From Caballeronia sp. TF1N1 (lineage in GTDB: Bacteria > Pseudomonadota > Gammaproteobacteria > Burkholderiales > Burkholderiaceae): a DNA stretch of 64,000 nt. Shown here in pieces: positions 8,730 through 18,017 of the stretch. The notes beneath the pieces were generated by a model, which was given only the letters and a program-made list of their open reading frames with translations, did not search any database and was not told the origin of the DNA. Each line of letters begins with the position of its first letter. Within the stretch, counting starts at the first letter, position 1. Location: positions 248,001 to 312,000 of the forward strand of contig NZ_CP084628.1 of assembly GCF_022878925.1 (NCBI RefSeq), written 5' to 3'. Position numbers and translations under genes: made by a program.

Positions 8730-9398
8730 TCAGCGCGACAAATGCAGGCGCTTCTTGAGATCGGCAACCGCGCTGCGCGGTGCGGAAAATACCGGACAAC
8801 TCGCGACTGAAGTCACGGCATCGAGTGCCTGAGCGGTTGAGAAATGGGCCAGCATGATCGCGTCGTAGCCATGCAGGCTCGCGGCCTTTTCTGCGACGAG
8901 ACGGTTGTGTGTGTCGCGGTCGCCCGCACGCAGCATGTCGATTGCATCGTCGACCACGAAGGTGGCCAGCGTAGCGTGCGGGTTCATGTTCGATGCTTCC
9001 TCGAAGAACTCCGCCACCATGGTCGGCAGGGCCGGCGCGAACGTTGCGATCATCGCGATGTTTCTGCCTTCTGCAAGCGCATCGGCGAACATGGCGGTGT
9101 TCGGCTTGCAGACGGGTATGGGAAGCGCCGCGTCCGCGGCATCGATGGCGGGACCGAAGGCCGAACACGTGGCGAGGACCGCATCCGCGCCGCTTTCGTA
9201 CCCGTATCGCGCGAGATTCACAAAGCGTGTCTGCAACACGTCGGGCAGCTCTTTGCTGTCGCCTCTGGCGGACGTCAGACCGTCGTCGAGAAGATTGGTG
9301 AGCCTGGCTTCTGGCCAGTCGCGCAGAAACGCGTCGTGTATCGGCGCGATGGCAACGGGCGTGGCGTGCAACAGCACGATGGAAAGGTCATGTCTCAT
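8730..9398 (-). CDS. Aspartate/glutamate/hydantoin racemase family protein
   Basis: This is a 222-residue member of the Asp/Glu/hydantoin racemase superfamily, which also includes arylmalonate decarboxylase and maleate isomerase. The first catalytic cysteine is present in ATCSAFGPA (Cys78). The segment where a two-cysteine racemase carries its second Cys reads LAHFS, while a Cys lies further on in VASCPVF, so classical two-base racemisation is not assured. ATG 9398 is chosen because MRHDLSIVLLHAT matches the family's opening strand; ATG 9434 would add 12 residues. It is first in a four-gene - strand operon, 14 bp before the ModA-like gene. Confidence 0.82.
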   Translation of the reverse strand: MRHDLSIVLLHATPVAIAPIHDAFLRDWPEARLTNLLDDGLTSARGDSKELPDVLQTRFVNLARYGYESGADAVLATCSAFGPAIDAADAALPIPVCKPNTAMFADALAEGRNIAMIATFAPALPTMVAEFFEEASNMNPHATLATFVVDDAIDMLRAGDRDTHNRLVAEKAASLHGYDAIMLAHFSTAQALDAVTSVASCPVFSAPRSAVADLKKRLHLSR

Positions 9399-9553
9399 GG
9401 ATGTCGATTCGCCGCTGGTCGGCTGCCGGGTCATGCGCCCGGCATCGATTCAAGCGTAGCGAATGACGCGTTGGCATTCCAACGCAAAGAAATCAACACC
9501 CGTTGAGTCAGAGTCACGACAGCAGGCTTCATGCGTTAATACAAGCGCGCGAC

Positions 9554-10519
9554 TCACGCCGCCTTGCCGCCCATCACCTGTTCCTGTTCGATCCAGATCT
9601 GGCTGTCGGGAAACCAGAACGCGTCAGGCTTTGGCGGTACGGCCAAGGTAGTCGGCAAATCGGGATTGAATATCTTCGACCATGCCGACAAGTAAGAAGG
9701 CATCTTCACGAGGTATCCGCACTTCGAAAGCAGCAGGCTCGATACCAACGCTTCGCGCCCGATCTCCAAACCAGGATAACCGCTGAAGTGCACCGGCATG
9801 TCGCCTGTGGACAGCAGCTTGGCCGGTGCGACACTGACCGGCCGATTGAACGGCCACGCGCGGAAGAAGTCGATGAACGCCTGCTCATCGCTCGAAACGA
9901 AGATATTCGTCAGAAGCGGATTGAGCGCGAGGGTCTGCTCGACCAGCCGGCAGAAGTCGGCCCAGGGCAAGGTCATCGCTTCGAACTTCTTATCCGTGCC
10001 TCGGTAGTGAACACCGAGTGTCGATTGGCCGATATCGAGTTTGGCGCAGGTTGCATCGACTTCATCGCGAATGGCTGCAACCGGCCGGTAATGCGAGCGA
10101 AACAAGTCGCTCGAACTTTGCAACCGCAGACCCGCTTCATGACGTTGCCGCAAGCCGAGTTGCACGAGATCGCGCACGGTAGAGGTTCGCACTCTGCGCG
10201 GCAACTTCACATCGCCGGATGCCCGCACGCTTTCAAAGAGCGCCGAGAACCAGTCTATTTTGCCTTCCGGGTCGCCATAGAGACCGCCGCGTGCCGAGAT
10301 TTGCGGTGTCAGCCGTTTCTCTTCGCAATGCTTGAGGATGAAGAGCACCATCTGCATCACGGAAAAAAAGCCGGAGTTTTCCCTGATCTCGATAGCGAAC
10401 ACATTGCGATTCAGCCGCTGTCGCGCATGCAGCGACAAACGCACTGGCGCGGCGAGGGAATGCTTGAAGCCTTCACTGCGCCGAAAGCGCCTGACACGAT
10501 CGACCACCGTTCGCAACAT
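9554..10519 (-). CDS. Putative fucosyltransferase-like glycosyltransferase
   Basis: This 321-residue protein carries VHYRGTDKKFE (residues 170-180), which matches the HxRxxD nucleotide-sugar-binding loop of NodZ/FUT8/O-fucosyltransferase-like GT-B enzymes. A second segment, FVSSDEQAFIDFF, resembles their following region. No signal peptide or membrane helix is apparent. It stands alone, with no capsule or LPS cluster around it. Assignment as a GDP-sugar transferase is by motif only; donor and acceptor are unknown. Confidence 0.6.
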   Translation of the reverse strand: MLRTVVDRVRRFRRSEGFKHSLAAPVRLSLHARQRLNRNVFAIEIRENSGFFSVMQMVLFILKHCEEKRLTPQISARGGLYGDPEGKIDWFSALFESVRASGDVKLPRRVRTSTVRDLVQLGLRQRHEAGLRLQSSSDLFRSHYRPVAAIRDEVDATCAKLDIGQSTLGVHYRGTDKKFEAMTLPWADFCRLVEQTLALNPLLTNIFVSSDEQAFIDFFRAWPFNRPVSVAPAKLLSTGDMPVHFSGYPGLEIGREALVSSLLLSKCGYLVKMPSYLSAWSKIFNPDLPTTLAVPPKPDAFWFPDSQIWIEQEQVMGGKAA

Positions 10520-10682
10520 GTGCGGTCCCCGACTCGGATTTGTCTTTTGGAATGACCGTATGGTCCAGCGCTACGGTAACTATGACGGGAGAGTAGCACC
10601 GTGCAACATGTAACGGATCCACCCTCGTCGGCGTTCTGTTGGCTAGCTAACGTGAGGGGCGGCAAAAGTTACTGGCGAAGGT

Positions 10683-12764
10683 TCAACGGCGTCCTATGGA
10701 TGCGACATCGGCGACGGAAGCGATAAACGCATCGGCCGTCATTGGCTTGCCGAGCAAAAACCCTTGGAGAATGTCGCATCCCAGTTGCGTGAGAAAAGCC
10801 TGCTGTGCAGTGGTTTCGACGCCTTCCGCCACGATCCTGAGATTGAGCGTTTGTCCGAGCGCCACGATGGCCGAAACAATGGCCGCGTCTTCCGTACCGT
10901 GAGCAAGTTCACGCACGAAGCCGCGATCGATCTTGAGTTCGTTGGCGGGCAAGCGCTTGAGATAAAGCAGACTGGAGTAGCCGGTGCCGAAATCGTCGAT
11001 AGAGATCTGCACGCCTTCTTCCCGCAGTCGTTGCAAGACCTTGAGGCTCACTTCGACATCGCGCATGGCCGTCGATTCAGTGATCTCCAGAATCAGCGAT
11101 TCCGCTGGCAGGCCATTGCGCCGCAGCGCGCCGCGAACCGCTCGTACGAGACCCGAGTGAACGAACTGCAATGGCGAAAGATTGATCGCGATGGTCCACT
11201 CTGTGTGACCGCGATCGTGCCACGCCTTCAATTGCCGGCATCCTTCGCTCAGCACCCATTCGCCAATAGGCACGATCAACCCTGTCTTCTCCGCCATCGG
11301 AATGAAGCGGTTGGGCGCCATCAGTCCGTGCACGGGATGGTTCCAGCGCAATAGCGCTTCCGCGCCCACCGCCGGACCATTTGGCGCCTTGAATTTGGGT
11401 TGATAGTGCAAGGCGAGCTCACCGCGCGTCAACGCCACGCGAAGCTCGTGCGCAAGTTGCATCTGCTCGTAAGAGTCCGCATGCATCGACGGTTCGAAGA
11501 AACAAAAACCGCTGCGGCCAAGGGCTTTCGCGTGATACATGGCGGTATCGGCATTGCTCAGAAGCTCTTCTTGAGTCGCACCGTCGTCGGGAAAGATCGC
11601 AATGCCCACGCTCACGGAAATCTGCACTTCCTCGCCTTCCATGCGAAACGGCTTCTCAATGGTCTCGGTCAAGCTCGCGGCGATTTGCGCGGCCACGGTT
11701 GCGTCGTCGACGTTCGAGAGCAGCACGAACTCGTCGCCGCCGACCCGCGCAATGGTGTCGTGTGACCTGACGTTGGCGCGGATGCGCTTCGACACTTCGA
11801 TCAGCAACAGGTCGCCGACATGATGTCCGAACGCGTCGTTGACCGCCTTGAAGCCATCGAGGTCCATGAACATCAACGTGAAGCGACGCTTTGCATCGCG
11901 CGCGCCATGCACCAGTTGTTCGAGTCTGTCTTCGAGCAAGACGCGGTTCGGCAACTCGGTAAGGCTGTCGTGAAGCGCCAGATAAGCGAGTTCCTTGTTC
12001 GCCTCCGCGAGCGACGCCGCGAGCACGGCGGTGCGCGATTCGAGCCGCAAGTCCAGAACGGAGATGATCAGCGCGATGGCCAGCACCGAGAGTGTCACGA
12101 CGATCACCACGACCGCCAGCCATCCGGTATCCGCGCCTTCTTTAGCGGCACCGCATATCGCGCCCGTGGGAAAGCGCGCGGCCGCCATTCCGGTGTAGTG
12201 CATGCCGACGATGGCAAAGCCCATGAGGAGCGACGCGCTGCCGCGAAAAAACAAGAGCCGCGACGCCTGCTGACGTAAGCGAAAGGCAATCCAGAGCGCA
12301 GCGCCCGAGGCGACGATGGCAATGGCCACCGACACAATGGTGAGCCATGGGTCGTATTCGATCGGCGGCCGCATACGCATGGCGGCCATGCCCGTGTAGT
12401 GCATGCCGGCGATAGCCGGTCCCATCAATAGCGCCCCGATCACGATCCTGAACGCGGGCAGCGTCTTCTGACAGACGAGCCAGAGCGCGAACATCGATGC
12501 CGCGACGGCAATCAGAAGCGATGCAAATGTAATCAGCGGGTCGTAGCCCAGTTTGATGGGCAAGCTGAACGCCAGCATGCCGACGAAGTGCATTGCCCAG
12601 ATTCCGAGGCCCATTGCACAGGAACCGCCGATGAGCCACCAGCGCGCCGCGGGCCCCCTGGCTTGCGCGATACGCCCTGCCATGTCGAAAGCCGTGTACG
12701 CGGCTAGGATCGCCACGAGAAGCGAGCAGACGACAAGCAAAGGGTTATATGAGTAAGCGAGCAT
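10683..12764 (-). CDS. MHYT-GGDEF-EAL membrane c-di-GMP cyclase/phosphodiesterase
   Basis: This is a 693-residue membrane sensor and signalling enzyme. Residues 1-240 form an MHYT integral membrane domain with MHF at 58-60 and MHYT at 121-124 and 188-191, which are proposed metal or gas sensors. A GGDEF domain follows with an intact VGGDEF (active site 342-346) and an intact RxxD inhibitory site (333-336) exactly five residues before it. The EAL domain has E469-A470-L471 and the DDFGTGYSS segment. Both cyclase and phosphodiesterase activities are therefore possible. It is divergent from the chemoreceptor gene, with 335 bp between them. Confidence 0.95.
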   Translation of the reverse strand: MLAYSYNPLLVVCSLLVAILAAYTAFDMAGRIAQARGPAARWWLIGGSCAMGLGIWAMHFVGMLAFSLPIKLGYDPLITFASLLIAVAASMFALWLVCQKTLPAFRIVIGALLMGPAIAGMHYTGMAAMRMRPPIEYDPWLTIVSVAIAIVASGAALWIAFRLRQQASRLLFFRGSASLLMGFAIVGMHYTGMAAARFPTGAICGAAKEGADTGWLAVVVIVVTLSVLAIALIISVLDLRLESRTAVLAASLAEANKELAYLALHDSLTELPNRVLLEDRLEQLVHGARDAKRRFTLMFMDLDGFKAVNDAFGHHVGDLLLIEVSKRIRANVRSHDTIARVGGDEFVLLSNVDDATVAAQIAASLTETIEKPFRMEGEEVQISVSVGIAIFPDDGATQEELLSNADTAMYHAKALGRSGFCFFEPSMHADSYEQMQLAHELRVALTRGELALHYQPKFKAPNGPAVGAEALLRWNHPVHGLMAPNRFIPMAEKTGLIVPIGEWVLSEGCRQLKAWHDRGHTEWTIAINLSPLQFVHSGLVRAVRGALRRNGLPAESLILEITESTAMRDVEVSLKVLQRLREEGVQISIDDFGTGYSSLLYLKRLPANELKIDRGFVRELAHGTEDAAIVSAIVALGQTLNLRIVAEGVETTAQQAFLTQLGCDILQGFLLGKPMTADAFIASVADVASIGRR

Positions 12765-13099
12765 TTAGCGCTATTTTCGCAGGCTTTCGTTGTCGCTCCC
12801 GGGTAGAGAACAGCATCGCGGTGACGAATGGAGACCTGTCATCGACAGGAGCCCATATCTTAACCAAGGCATGGACAAATCCGGGCTCGATTCATCCCAT
12901 TCGTCGAAGAAAGCCTTGCCCACCCTGCGACACATCCTGGACAGGGCGATGTAAAACGTTTGCTAACATCGTCATACTTTCGTTCATCTTCATATTTTCC
13001 CGACGCTGCCGTAAGCGATGCAAGAAAGAACCCGTGCTCGCCGCGCAAAGGACGGCGAGCGTCAACGACAGCGCTGCCATCAAAAAGGAAAAGAACGAG
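12765..13099. other. Intergenic region between divergent c-di-GMP enzyme and chemoreceptor genes
   Basis: This 335-bp gap must hold the promoters of both flanking genes. The right half (about 12950-13010) is AT-richer than the surroundings. No convincing gene is seen. A TAAAACGT at 12952 resembles a sigma-28 -35 element, but the matching -10 is poor. A Shine-Dalgarno-like AAGGAAAAG lies just before the chemoreceptor ATG. Confidence 0.5.
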
Positions 13100-14671
13100 A
13101 TGAACCTGCAACCCATGCGCATGAAAACGAAGCTTTCCATTGGCTTCGGCCTGCTCACGGCGGCAGTGCTGATCGTCGCCGCGCTCTCAATCGAGACGCT
13201 CGGCGAAGCGAACCAGCGCTTTACGTCCTTTGTCAACGGCATCAACGCGCGCGCGCATCTGGCCGAAAGCATTCGCACCGCAGTGGACCGGCGCGCGATC
13301 GCCGCACGCAATCTCGTGCTCGTGACGAAGCCCGCCGATCTCGAACTCGAGAAAGCAGCCGTCCTTCAGGCGCATGAAGACGTGCAGCGCGATTTGCGCC
13401 GCTTCAAGGAAATGGTCGCGAGCGCGCCGGATGTCTCAGCCGAAGTGAAGACGCGCGTTGCGGAGATCGACCGCGTCGAATCGCTTTACGGACCGGTGGC
13501 GCTCGCCATCGTCGATCTGGCGCTGAAGGGCCAGCATCAGGAAGCGATTACGAAGATGAACGACGAGTGCCGTCCGCTGCTCGCCGCGCTCATCAAGGCC
13601 ACGCAAGATTACCTGGACCTGACGAGCCAGCGCGAAGCGAAGCTCGTGCAAGAGTCGGCAGAGGATTACGCGTTCTCGCGCATGCTGCTGATCGCCGCGT
13701 GCATCGCGGCGGCCTCGTTGGCCGTGGGCGCGGGATTCATCATCACGCGCAGCATCTTGCGAGCCTTGGGCGCGGAACCCGATGCACTGAGCCAAGTCGC
13801 GCAGCGCGTCGCTTCCGGCGATCTGAGCCCGGTCGCGCACGCGGATAACGCCCCGCAACACAGCGTGCTCGCCTCCATGCGCACGATGCAAGGCAATCTC
13901 GTCAGTCTGATCGGCAATGTCCGCTCTTGCGCCGATGGCATCGCCACGGGATCGAGTCAGATCGCCACGGGCAACGTCGATCTGTCGACGCGTACCGAAC
14001 AACAAGCGGCATCGCTGGAAGAGACGGCGGCGAGCGTCGAAGAGTTGACCTCGACCGTGCGGCAGAACGCCGAGCACGCGCAACAGGCGAATGCGTTGTC
14101 GGCGGATGCATCGGCGGTGGCGCAGCAGGGCAATGCCGCCGTGGGGCGCATGGTCGCGACCATGACGGAGATCAGCACGCGCTCGGAGAAGATTGCGGAT
14201 ATCACCGGGATCATCGAAGGCATCGCGTTTCAGACCAACATCCTCGCGTTGAATGCGGCGGTTGAAGCGGCGCGCGCGGGCGAGGAAGGACGCGGCTTTG
14301 CCGTGGTCGCTTCGGAAGTGCGCAACCTGGCGCAACGTTCGTCGTCCGCCGCGAAGGAGATCAAGGAGTTGATTGGCGCGTCGGGCGTGCGTATCGCGGA
14401 GGGTTCTTCGCTCGCGGGCGAAGCCGGGACGACGATGGCCGAAGTGCTGCAGGCCGTCTCGCGCGTGAGCAGCATCATGGGCGAGATCGCGGCGGCATCG
14501 AGCGAACAAAGCCGGGGCATCGAACAATTGAGCCAGGCGATTGCGCAGATGGACCAGGTGACACAACAGAACGCGGCGCTCGTGGAAGAATCGGCGGCGG
14601 CTTCGCAATCGCTCGATCAGCAGGGGCGCAAGCTCGTGGATGCGGTGTCGTTCTTCCAGGTCGCAGGTTGA
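13100..14671 (+). CDS. Methyl-accepting chemotaxis protein
   Basis: This is a 523-residue transmembrane chemoreceptor. TM1 is at about residues 11-31, and a four-helix-bundle periplasmic sensor domain runs to about 190. TM2 is at about 193-215, then a HAMP domain and a cytoplasmic coiled coil. The hairpin tip [20 protein letters not shown] is the conserved CheA/CheW-binding region. It ends in FFQVAG without the NWETF-type tail, so it has no obvious CheR/CheB docking peptide. ATG 13100 is preceded by an AAGGAAAAG ribosome site; the frame is open further upstream but without family similarity. No che genes lie beside it. The ligand is unknown. Confidence 0.95.
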   Translation: MNLQPMRMKTKLSIGFGLLTAAVLIVAALSIETLGEANQRFTSFVNGINARAHLAESIRTAVDRRAIAARNLVLVTKPADLELEKAAVLQAHEDVQRDLRRFKEMVASAPDVSAEVKTRVAEIDRVESLYGPVALAIVDLALKGQHQEAITKMNDECRPLLAALIKATQDYLDLTSQREAKLVQESAEDYAFSRMLLIAACIAAASLAVGAGFIITRSILRALGAEPDALSQVAQRVASGDLSPVAHADNAPQHSVLASMRTMQGNLVSLIGNVRSCADGIATGSSQIATGNVDLSTRTEQQAASLEETAASVEELTSTVRQNAEHAQQANALSADASAVAQQGNAAVGRMVATMTEISTRSEKIADITGIIEGIAFQTNILALNAAVEAARAGEEGRGFAVVASEVRNLAQRSSSAAKEIKELIGASGVRIAEGSSLAGEAGTTMAEVLQAVSRVSSIMGEIAAASSEQSRGIEQLSQAIAQMDQVTQQNAALVEESAAASQSLDQQGRKLVDAVSFFQVAG

Positions 14672-15227
14672 TGGTCGGGGCGCGGCGCGTCGGAGAGTTT
14701 TCTCGTCGCGCTGCGCTCACCAAAAATACGCTGGTATAACGCAAAAATTGGGAATAGTACGTTCGTACATGTGTAGAGGTAATTTGTTCACTCTCGCGCA
14801 AAACAACGAAAAATGGGCAAATACTCCTATAAAGCACTGCAGCAGAGTCGCACTATTTTCCTCTTCCATACGGCAACGCCATGCGTTCGTTACTTTTTGC
14901 CCGAAAACGTTCGAATTCTCACACGCTTTTTGTAACATTGCGTAAAATCCAACCTATCGTATGAACTTTGAAGAAGGTGGTTGTGAGACACAGGCGCGGC
15001 GGCTTCGCATCGCGTGTCGAACGAAGTTAGGGCAACACGGCAGGCCGGTGGTTACTGCACGAAGTTCGCTCTTTCCCTGCTACAACGGCCAACTTTGAAG
15101 CATCCCAGGTAGGCAAGGCAAACACTGCTGCATCCTTGGCTCATTCGTTAGTCGTCCTTACTTAATAGGACATTGATATCGATCTCTGACCTTAAGGAGT
15201 GTTCCGCCAGACCAGCGGAACTGCGAA
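14672..15227. other. Long AT-rich intergenic region upstream of glycoside hydrolase
   Basis: This is a 556-bp gap between the chemoreceptor and the Tat-lipoprotein gene. The stretch 14725-14990 is clearly richer in A/T than its surroundings and codes for nothing recognisable; an open frame at 14640-14945 looks accidental. It probably contains the promoter and control region of the downstream gene, ending in the SD-hairpin-ATG arrangement described separately. Confidence 0.5.
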
Positions 15228-15230
15228 ATG
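15193..15230 (+). promoter_or_regulatory. Shine-Dalgarno separated from ATG by a stem-loop
   Basis: An AAGGAGT ribosome-binding sequence (15194-15200) is followed immediately by an inverted repeat GTTCCGC-CAGACCA-GCGGAAC (15201-15221) and then TGCGAA before the ATG at 15228. Linear spacing is about 28 nt, too long. If the hairpin forms, SD and ATG are brought to about 6-7 nt apart. The repeat and distances are read directly; the translational role is inferred. Confidence 0.5.
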
Positions 15231-16559
15231 ATGATTAATCGACGTAAATTTCTGGCTAGCATGAGCGCGTTGTCCGGGACCTATATGCTTTCCGCATGTG
15301 GCGGCGGCGGTAGCGATCTACCGCAAGCGGCAACCAAGGCTTCCGACGATTCCACGCAACTGGATTCCACCGCAAAGGCCGCGGTAATCACGCCTTCCGC
15401 CGATGGCACGACCATCCCGAGCGGTACGTCGATCGTGGACAAGACGGGTGCGGTTTGGACGGTGACTGGCGCCATCGTGTACAAGAACAAGACGGCTGTT
15501 TCAATCGCCAATGTCTCGATGCTCCTCTGGTCGGGCGGCAAGATTTACCAGAAGAACACGAGCGGCCAGTTCTACGTGTGGTCGAACAAATGGCTCATCT
15601 GCCGTGACCCGCGCATTGCGATGGCAGCGACGCCGGGCATGTTCTTCGGGATGAACGGCCATTACGACTACACCTACACCCCTCCGCAACTCATCGCGAT
15701 CCTGAAGGGCATGGGCTGCAACATGTATCGGGTGGGCTGCAATTCGACGTCGAAGCAGATCAGCGCCGTCGCCAAGCTGGCATCGGCCTTCAACGGAACG
15801 GGTATCAGCATGCTTTGCCTGATTCAGCAAGGTTTGACCGATGCTTCAGGCGCGCTGTATGGCAGCGAAGCCGCCGCTTACGCCGACGCCTACAACACCG
15901 GCCTGACGGTTGCCAGCGCGCTCAAGCCTTACGGCGTGACCATGTACGAATGCGGCAATGAGTTGACGCGCCGCTCGCAAACCGTGCTGTATTCGAACCG
16001 CGCGGGAACGGACGTAGCCGACTTCAACAACGCAAACTGGCCCGTCATGCGCGGCGTCATGCGCGGTCTCATCGCCGGCGTGAAAGCAGTACAGCCGGAC
16101 GCGAAGTGCGGCATCAACTTTTGCGTGGCGGACATCGGCGCATCGGATGCATTGTGGGACGGCTTCCAGCCGGATGGCACGAGTGGCTATCCGAAGGTCC
16201 GCTGGGACATCACGACGTGGCACAACTACGAAGTGTATGGCGACCTGTTCGACATCGGCTCTGACGGCGCGGGCCCGCATTTCGATCTACCGCAGTACTG
16301 CAAGGCGCGCTACGGCGTACCTTTCATGATCACCGAGTGGAACGCGAACCCCGAGCAGACGGATGCTTATCGCGCGACCTTCGTGCAGTCTCGCCTGCAA
16401 TCGTTCTACGACGCACGCAAGACGCACAACATTCACTCGGCCATGTACTACGTGCTCGACAGCGGCAATCACACGTTTGGCATCATGATCAACGGTGCGC
16501 CGATCACGCCGACGTACAACAGCTATGTGAACTTCACGAGCACGCATGCCGATGTCTGA
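15228..16559 (+). CDS. Tat-exported lipoprotein, putative glycoside hydrolase (clan A-like)
   Basis: This is a 443-residue exported protein. The leader has a twin-arginine motif (NRRKFL, residues 4-9) and a perfect lipobox LSAC (Cys24) followed by a glycine/serine linker, so it is probably a Tat-dependent lipoprotein. The body resembles a (beta/alpha)8 glycosidase: YECGNELTRR near residue 243 offers the acid/base Glu of an NE motif, and FMITEWNAN near residue 368 offers the nucleophile Glu. Known relatives cleave beta-linked polysaccharide, but the family number cannot be assigned here. A strong terminator follows. It stands alone as a monocistronic gene. Confidence 0.75.
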   Translation: MMINRRKFLASMSALSGTYMLSACGGGGSDLPQAATKASDDSTQLDSTAKAAVITPSADGTTIPSGTSIVDKTGAVWTVTGAIVYKNKTAVSIANVSMLLWSGGKIYQKNTSGQFYVWSNKWLICRDPRIAMAATPGMFFGMNGHYDYTYTPPQLIAILKGMGCNMYRVGCNSTSKQISAVAKLASAFNGTGISMLCLIQQGLTDASGALYGSEAAAYADAYNTGLTVASALKPYGVTMYECGNELTRRSQTVLYSNRAGTDVADFNNANWPVMRGVMRGLIAGVKAVQPDAKCGINFCVADIGASDALWDGFQPDGTSGYPKVRWDITTWHNYEVYGDLFDIGSDGAGPHFDLPQYCKARYGVPFMITEWNANPEQTDAYRATFVQSRLQSFYDARKTHNIHSAMYYVLDSGNHTFGIMINGAPITPTYNSYVNFTSTHADV

Positions 16560-16575
16560 GCGTCTCTGAACAAAA

Positions 16576-16618
16576 GCCCACGGTTTGCGCATCGCGCAAA
16601 GCCGTGGGCCTTATCGTT
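16576..16618 (+). terminator. Stem-loop terminator after glycoside hydrolase
   Basis: An inverted repeat GCCCACGGTTTGCGC / GCGCAAAGCCGTGGGC with an ATC loop (16576-16609) has one bulged base. It is preceded by an A-run (CAAAAG) and followed by CTTATCGTTTC. It starts 17 bp after the stop codon. The T-run is weak, but stem length and position fit an intrinsic terminator that could act on both strands. Confidence 0.75.
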
Positions 16619-16656
16619 TCAGCTCATCTTTCACGCGTGCCGCATGAACGCGCGCG

Positions 16657-16758
16657 CTAGCGCATGTCGTCGGCAGGCTTGCCATCGAGGCCACGACCGC
16701 CACTAAGCGGGCCTTCATAGCCAAGCCCCCAGAAGGTCCCGTTATCGTCGATGCGCAT
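16657..16758 (-). CDS. Possible 33-residue small protein or gene remnant
   Basis: A short open frame reads MRIDDNGTFWGLGYEG and ends ADDMR before a stop. The text is compositionally protein-like (acidic start, WGLGYEG core), unlike the Arg/Ser-rich shadows nearby, and a GTG lies directly before the ATG. A stop codon 33 bases upstream of the ATG rules out a long upstream extension. It lies 83 bp after the tautomerase stop and could be the last gene of that operon, or the tail of a decayed gene. No family is recognised. Confidence 0.35.
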   Translation of the reverse strand: MRIDDNGTFWGLGYEGPLSGGRGLDGKPADDMR

Positions 16759-16841
16759 CACGCGGTCTCGTTCGATGTGGTGCGGGCGATCTCAGTCGCC
16801 CCGACATGGCGTCATCCATCTTCCTATGAACAGTCGCGGCG

Positions 16842-17060
16842 TCATCGTGACTCTTCTGCCTTGTTCGGGCTTGCGGGCATCTCGTCCTTCGTGCGTTCGC
16901 CGACGGCCCAATGCGCGGCGGGCACCGCGGTGGCATACACGCGGATGGTGTCGAGCGGTGCGCCCAGCGTTTCATGGACCGTGCGCGCGACCGCCTTCAC
17001 GCAGGCCTTGACGGCGGCTTCATCGCGTCCTTCGACGAGGGAAATATGTACGATAGGCAT
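16842..17060 (-). CDS. 4-oxalocrotonate tautomerase family protein
   Basis: This is a 72-residue tautomerase-superfamily protein. After Met removal the catalytic Pro1 is exposed (MPIVHISLVEGR), and an internal VKAVARTVHETLGAP helix precedes the IRVYATAVPAAHWAVG strand. Members use Pro1 as a base in enol-keto isomerisation during aromatic ring catabolism. It lies 9 bp after the intradiol dioxygenase on the same strand, consistent with a joint aromatic degradation role. Confidence 0.88.
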   Translation of the reverse strand: MPIVHISLVEGRDEAAVKACVKAVARTVHETLGAPLDTIRVYATAVPAAHWAVGERTKDEMPASPNKAEESR

Positions 17061-17069
17061 GTCGGTTCC

Positions 17070-18017
17070 TCAATGTCCGGTGCGTTCGAGCACGGTTTGC
17101 TCGGGTCGCGGACCGGTTGTCTTGCCAGTGATAGGCGGCTTCGGTAGCCTGGCTTCGCCGGGTTCGATAACGAAGTGATGATCGAGCGAATACCACGGCC
17201 CTTGAACGTCCGCGCCGGGTGCGGTCTCGCCGTCATGCAGCACATATTGCCCGACGAGCGCGCGCGTCACGCCGAACTGCACATCGGTCTCGAGATTGGG
17301 ATCATCGCTCGAATAGACCTGCGAAAACTGTGTCTTGAAGCCCGGCTTGTAGATCATGAAATGGATATGCGCAGGCCGCATGTTGTGCCGGCCTTGCGCG
17401 CGTAGCAGCGCGCCGACCGGGCCCGACAGCGGAATGGGATAGCCCGCCGGCTTCACGCTGCGAAACGCGATGTGGCCGTTGGCATCGGTAGTGAACTTGC
17501 CGCGTAGATTCATATCCGCCTGCGCGGGGTCCTGATTCTCGTAGTAACCATCCGCCGATGTATGCCACACGTCCACCTCGGCGCCTTCCACCGCACGCCC
17601 GCTCGAATCGCGCACCCATGCGTTGACGAAGATAGGCGCGCCCGGCGTCGGCGAGCGCACGATGCTGCCGCCGCTTTCAGTGCGCGGCGAGTCCATGCGC
17701 CAGAACGGGCCCATGAGGTTCGCGGTCGTATCGGTCTGACCGCGATCGCCGTTGTTGAGCAGGCACACGAGCGCGGACAGCCCAAGCGATCCGGCGATCA
17801 ACACGACTTCGTTATGCGATTCGGTGGTCAACTGCCCGAGCTTCGCGATAACCGCGCATGCCTGATGAAACTCCGGCTCGGACAGCCGCGCCTCGCGCGC
17901 GAAGCCGTGCAGATGACGCACCGCCGCCGACATGATCTCGCGAAAGCGCGCATCCGGCGCGCGGCTTAGTTCGGCAAGCACGGCTTCGGTCACTTCCTGC
18001 TGACTGCTGACTATCAT
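17070..18017 (-). CDS. Intradiol ring-cleavage dioxygenase (catechol/hydroxyquinol 1,2-dioxygenase family)
   Basis: This is a 315-residue non-haem Fe(III) dioxygenase that cleaves the aromatic ring between two hydroxyls. The N-terminal helical dimerisation domain is followed by the catalytic beta-sandwich. The four iron ligands are visible: Tyr in SADGYYENQ, Tyr in AGYPIPLSGP, and two His in RPAHIHF. Further family marks are TTESHNE and NLMGPFWR. ATG 18017 is preceded by GGAGACAGCA, a good ribosome site, so it is preferred over ATG 18029. Exact substrate (catechol, chlorocatechol or hydroxyquinol) is undetermined. It forms an operon with the tautomerase. Confidence 0.92.
   Translation of the reverse strand: MIVSSQQEVTEAVLAELSRAPDARFREIMSAAVRHLHGFAREARLSEPEFHQACAVIAKLGQLTTESHNEVVLIAGSLGLSALVCLLNNGDRGQTDTTANLMGPFWRMDSPRTESGGSIVRSPTPGAPIFVNAWVRDSSGRAVEGAEVDVWHTSADGYYENQDPAQADMNLRGKFTTDANGHIAFRSVKPAGYPIPLSGPVGALLRAQGRHNMRPAHIHFMIYKPGFKTQFSQVYSSDDPNLETDVQFGVTRALVGQYVLHDGETAPGADVQGPWYSLDHHFVIEPGEARLPKPPITGKTTGPRPEQTVLERTGH

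Noticed and set aside
8716..9168. N-terminal extension of the ModA-like protein
   Set aside because: It runs antiphase through the racemase gene and is Arg/Gly/His-rich.
12952..12978. Sigma-28-like promoter before the chemoreceptor
   Set aside because: TAAAACGT fits the -35, but the octamer at the right distance (GTCATACT) matches only about two positions of GCCGATAA.
14640..14945. 101-codon frame after the chemoreceptor
   Set aside because: It begins inside the chemoreceptor gene, is rich in Cys/Ser/Arg, and has no ribosome site or family.
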